Below are positions 62,376-64,000 of a stretch of 64,000 nucleotides of DNA, piece after piece; the stretch's first letter is position 1, and every line of letters starts with the position of its first letter. Under the pieces are notes generated by a model. It was not told the DNA's origin and did no database searches. It was given only the letters and a program-made list of their open reading frames with translations. A program made the translations under genes and the position numbers. Source of the DNA: Gaiellasilicea sp963745775 (GTDB lineage Bacteria > Actinomycetota > Thermoleophilia > Gaiellales > Gaiellaceae); assembly GCA_963745775.1 (NCBI GenBank), contig CAVUYY010000015.1, forward strand, positions 62,001-126,000, given 5' to 3'.

Positions 62376-63557
62376 CTACGACGTGGGCTGGCGCCCGAGG
62401 ACGAGCTCGAGCGTCCTCTGCTCGTTCCCCCGGTAGATCTCCAGGTTGACGGAGTCGCCGGGCTTGCGCGTCGCGAGTACGTCGCGCAGCTGCTCGAGCG
62501 AGGCGACCCGCTTGCCCGCGACGGCCACGATCACGTCGCCGCCGAGCGTGTAGCTCTGGCCCGCGACGACGACGTCGCTCGTACCCGCCCGGAGCCCCGC
62601 GCGCGCCGCGGGAGTCGACGCGCCGACCTGCTCGACCAGGACGCCCGCGTCGACCGGCAGCCGGAACTGGCGAGCGAGCTCCGGCTCGATCGTCGTGCCG
62701 CCGATCCCGATGAACGCTCGGTCGACCCGGCCACGGTCGATCAACTGGGCGGCGATCGCCTTGACGGTGTTCGAGGGAACCGCGAAACCGATCCCGACGT
62801 TGCCCGTCGCGTCGCCGCCACCGGTGGAGATCTGCGAGTTGACGCCGATCACCTTGCCGCGGTCGTTCAGCAGCGGGCCACCCGAGTTGCCCTTGTTGAT
62901 CGGCGCGTCGGTCTGGATCACGTGGTCGATCGTGTAGCCGTTCGGCGCGGTGATCGGACGCTGGAGGGCGCTGACGATGCCGGCGGTCGCGGTGCGATCG
63001 AGTCCGAAGGGGTTGCCGATCGCGATCACCGAGTCGCCGACGCGGACGCCGTCCGAGTTCCCGAGCTCGAGGGGCCGCAGCCCACGTGAGCTCGTCTCGA
63101 CCCGGAGCACCGCGAGATCGGTCGACGGATCGCTGCCCACGAGCTTCGCGGTCAGCGTGTCCTGGTTGGAGAAGCTGACGTCGATCGTGTCGGCGCCCTC
63201 GATCACGTGGTAGTTCGTGACGATGTGGCCGGCCTTGTCGAGGACGAAGCCCGAGCCGAGCGCCTGTTGCGCGCCCGAGGGGGCGAGCGGAGAGCCGAGG
63301 CTCTCGCCGGTCGGACGGGAGGTCGAGGTGATCTGGACGACACCCGGAGCGGCGCGGTCGTAGATGTCACTGATTGAGAGGCGGCCGTCGGCGGCGGCCG
63401 GTGCCGCTGCCGCAGGAGCGGGGGAACTCTCCACGACGGTTGTCGTGCCGTCACCGAGGCCGCCTGTGAGCGCAACGCCTCCAAGCGCAACCAGGCCGCC
63501 GCCGAGGGCAAGGGCGGCGAAGCCGGCGACACGGAGCAGAGAACCGCGTGCGTTCAT
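62376..63557 (-). CDS. HtrA/DegP-type trypsin-like serine protease with PDZ domain
   Basis: A 393-residue membrane-anchored protease. An N-terminal helix (residues 8-32) is followed by an Ala/Pro-rich linker, the protease domain with His117 (TNYHVIE), Asp147 (DPSTDLAV) and Ser225 (KGNSGGPLL), and a C-terminal PDZ domain that starts near residue 300. It degrades or refolds misfolded exported proteins. ATG 63557 has TACAAC 7 nt upstream and spaced TTAAG/CTTAA repeats further up, suggesting a response regulator switches it on. Confidence 0.92.
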   Translation of the reverse strand: MNARGSLLRVAGFAALALGGGLVALGGVALTGGLGDGTTTVVESSPAPAAAAPAAADGRLSISDIYDRAAPGVVQITSTSRPTGESLGSPLAPSGAQQALGSGFVLDKAGHIVTNYHVIEGADTIDVSFSNQDTLTAKLVGSDPSTDLAVLRVETSSRGLRPLELGNSDGVRVGDSVIAIGNPFGLDRTATAGIVSALQRPITAPNGYTIDHVIQTDAPINKGNSGGPLLNDRGKVIGVNSQISTGGGDATGNVGIGFAVPSNTVKAIAAQLIDRGRVDRAFIGIGGTTIEPELARQFRLPVDAGVLVEQVGASTPAARAGLRAGTSDVVVAGQSYTLGGDVIVAVAGKRVASLEQLRDVLATRKPGDSVNLEIYRGNEQRTLELVLGRQPTS

Positions 63558-63564
63558 GCGAATC

Positions 63565-63608
63565 GTTGTACTGCTCGTCTCTTAACGCGCCCTAAGCAGG
63601 CCGTTAAG
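63565..63608 (-). promoter_or_regulatory. htrA promoter with repeated CTTAA/TTAAG motifs
   Basis: Minus-strand TACAAC (63565-63570) is 7 nt before the htrA ATG. No -35 is seen. CTTAACG (63581-63587), CTAAGC (63592-63597) and CGTTAAG (63602-63608) are about 10-11 bp apart, one helical turn each, the usual layout of OmpR-type response-regulator sites. Confidence 0.4.
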
Positions 63609-63675
63609 CGTGCGTTGCGCCTGTGTTCGGAGCGCTCGGATCTGCGCCGTCCAGTCGACGCCGTACCGTCTCTTC

Positions 63676-64000
63676 ATGCGTCGACTCGGAATCGTCGGTC
63701 ACCGCGAGCTCGATCCCGAAACAACCGCCTTCGTCGGTGCTCAAAGCATCGCTCTGATCGATTCGGAGCGCGCCGCGTGCGGGGACATCGTTGCGGTCTC
63801 GGCGCTCGCGGAAGGCGCAGACACGCTTTTCGCGGAAGCGGCAGTCGGTCTCGGGGTTCAACTCGAGATCGTTCGACCCTTCGACTCGTACGAGGACGAC
63901 TTTCGGACCGAAGCCAGCCGAAGCCGTTACACAGCGCTTGTCGACGCGGCTCACCGGGAGACGCGGCTCTCCTTCGTGTCGTGCTCTCTGCACGCGTACG
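63676..64000 (+). CDS. SLOG-like (LOG/DprA-type fold) protein, 3' truncated by the window
   Basis: The first 108 residues begin RRLGIVGHRELDPETTAF and continue IVAVSALAEGADTLFAEAA, LGVQLEIVRPFDSYEDDF. The VGHR opening, then SALAEGADTLFAEAA and PFDSY, is the layout of SLOG-superfamily Rossmannoid proteins, which bind nucleotides or nucleotide-derived ligands. Its start is divergent from htrA. The C-terminal partner domain, which would tell its role, is outside the window. Confidence 0.6.
   Translation, partial: MRRLGIVGHRELDPETTAFVGAQSIALIDSERAACGDIVAVSALAEGADTLFAEAAVGLGVQLEIVRPFDSYEDDFRTEASRSRYTALVDAAHRETRLSFVSCSLHAY

Noticed and set aside
1..64000. Selenoprotein genes with in-frame TGA, because selD is present
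   Set aside because: All interrupted genes continue in a shifted frame rather than across a TGA, and no SECIS-like hairpin was noticed.
1..64000. tRNA genes, rRNA genes, CRISPR arrays, insertion sequences
   Set aside because: No TPsiC-loop context with an acceptor stem, no spaced repeats, no transposase motif or terminal inverted repeats were found by reading.

Overview
The window is a gene-dense, strongly GC-rich chromosomal segment. The gene set (DipZ-type CcdA/thioredoxin fusion, PAC2 protein, SigR/RsrA-like sigma/anti-sigma pair, SARP regulator, many GTG starts and apparently leaderless genes) points to an actinobacterium, most likely a soil lineage such as Thermoleophilia (Gaiellales/Solirubrobacterales). 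That placement is inferred from content; no rRNA or tRNA gene is present. I saw no insertion sequence, phage or CRISPR array.

Layout. 0-11 kb: the 3' part of a helicase, a DipZ redox protein, an aldo/keto reductase, PAC2, heme A synthase coupled to selD, an SDR, a thioredoxin-like lipoprotein, and an XRE-TPR regulator followed 20 nt later by a 34-codon exported peptide. 11-18 kb: acyl-CoA synthetase + SDR, a thioesterase-like protein, NAD synthetase, ArsR + SRPBCC, Nudix and Mug. 18-28 kb: a tightly overlapped plus-strand operon (class V aminotransferase, epimerase, Zn alcohol dehydrogenase, MBL hydrolase), a SIS protein, M16 protease, divergent cell-wall enzymes (M15 peptidase and L,D-transpeptidase) and a PGM1-type peptide ligase. 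28-44 kb: accessory-looking genes: serine hydrolase, FAD oxidase, cupins, a membrane-spanning SARP-BMP receptor, two secreted proteins sharing a leader, ArsR/hydrolase, M55 peptidase, two RibD-like reductases, GNAT, YecM-like, methyltransferase, M29 peptidase, ECF sigma with SnoaL-like tail, and a small kinase. 44-55 kb: acetyl-CoA synthetase + M24 peptidase diverging from M32 peptidase + amidohydrolase + a three-subunit molybdenum hydroxylase + cyclophilin lipoprotein + a MobA-like protein. 55-64 kb: redox sigma/anti-sigma pair, HMA protein, an ABC export cassette with an FtsX-like permease and a GCS2-type ligase, HtrA protease, and the start of a SLOG-domain protein.

Three cross-cutting signals stand out. 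First, the XRE-TPR regulator plus tiny exported peptide resembles an RNPP-type peptide signalling pair, which is not an expected actinobacterial arrangement. Second, five copies of a 22-bp element (GTGTTG-NNN-CAACAC arms followed by AAGTC, with variants) are scattered over 43 kb, all in the same absolute orientation, mostly inside coding sequence or at gene junctions. Third, many genes have a TANNNT box 6-8 nt before the start codon, so leaderless initiation seems common, including at symmetric divergent promoters.

About fifteen genes carry one or more single-base frameshifts, mostly apparent one-base gains, several next to G or C runs. I treat most as probable sequence errors rather than real decay, but the ABC cassette (56.4-61.0 kb) and the serine hydrolase (28.1-29.3 kb) are dense enough to deserve a check.
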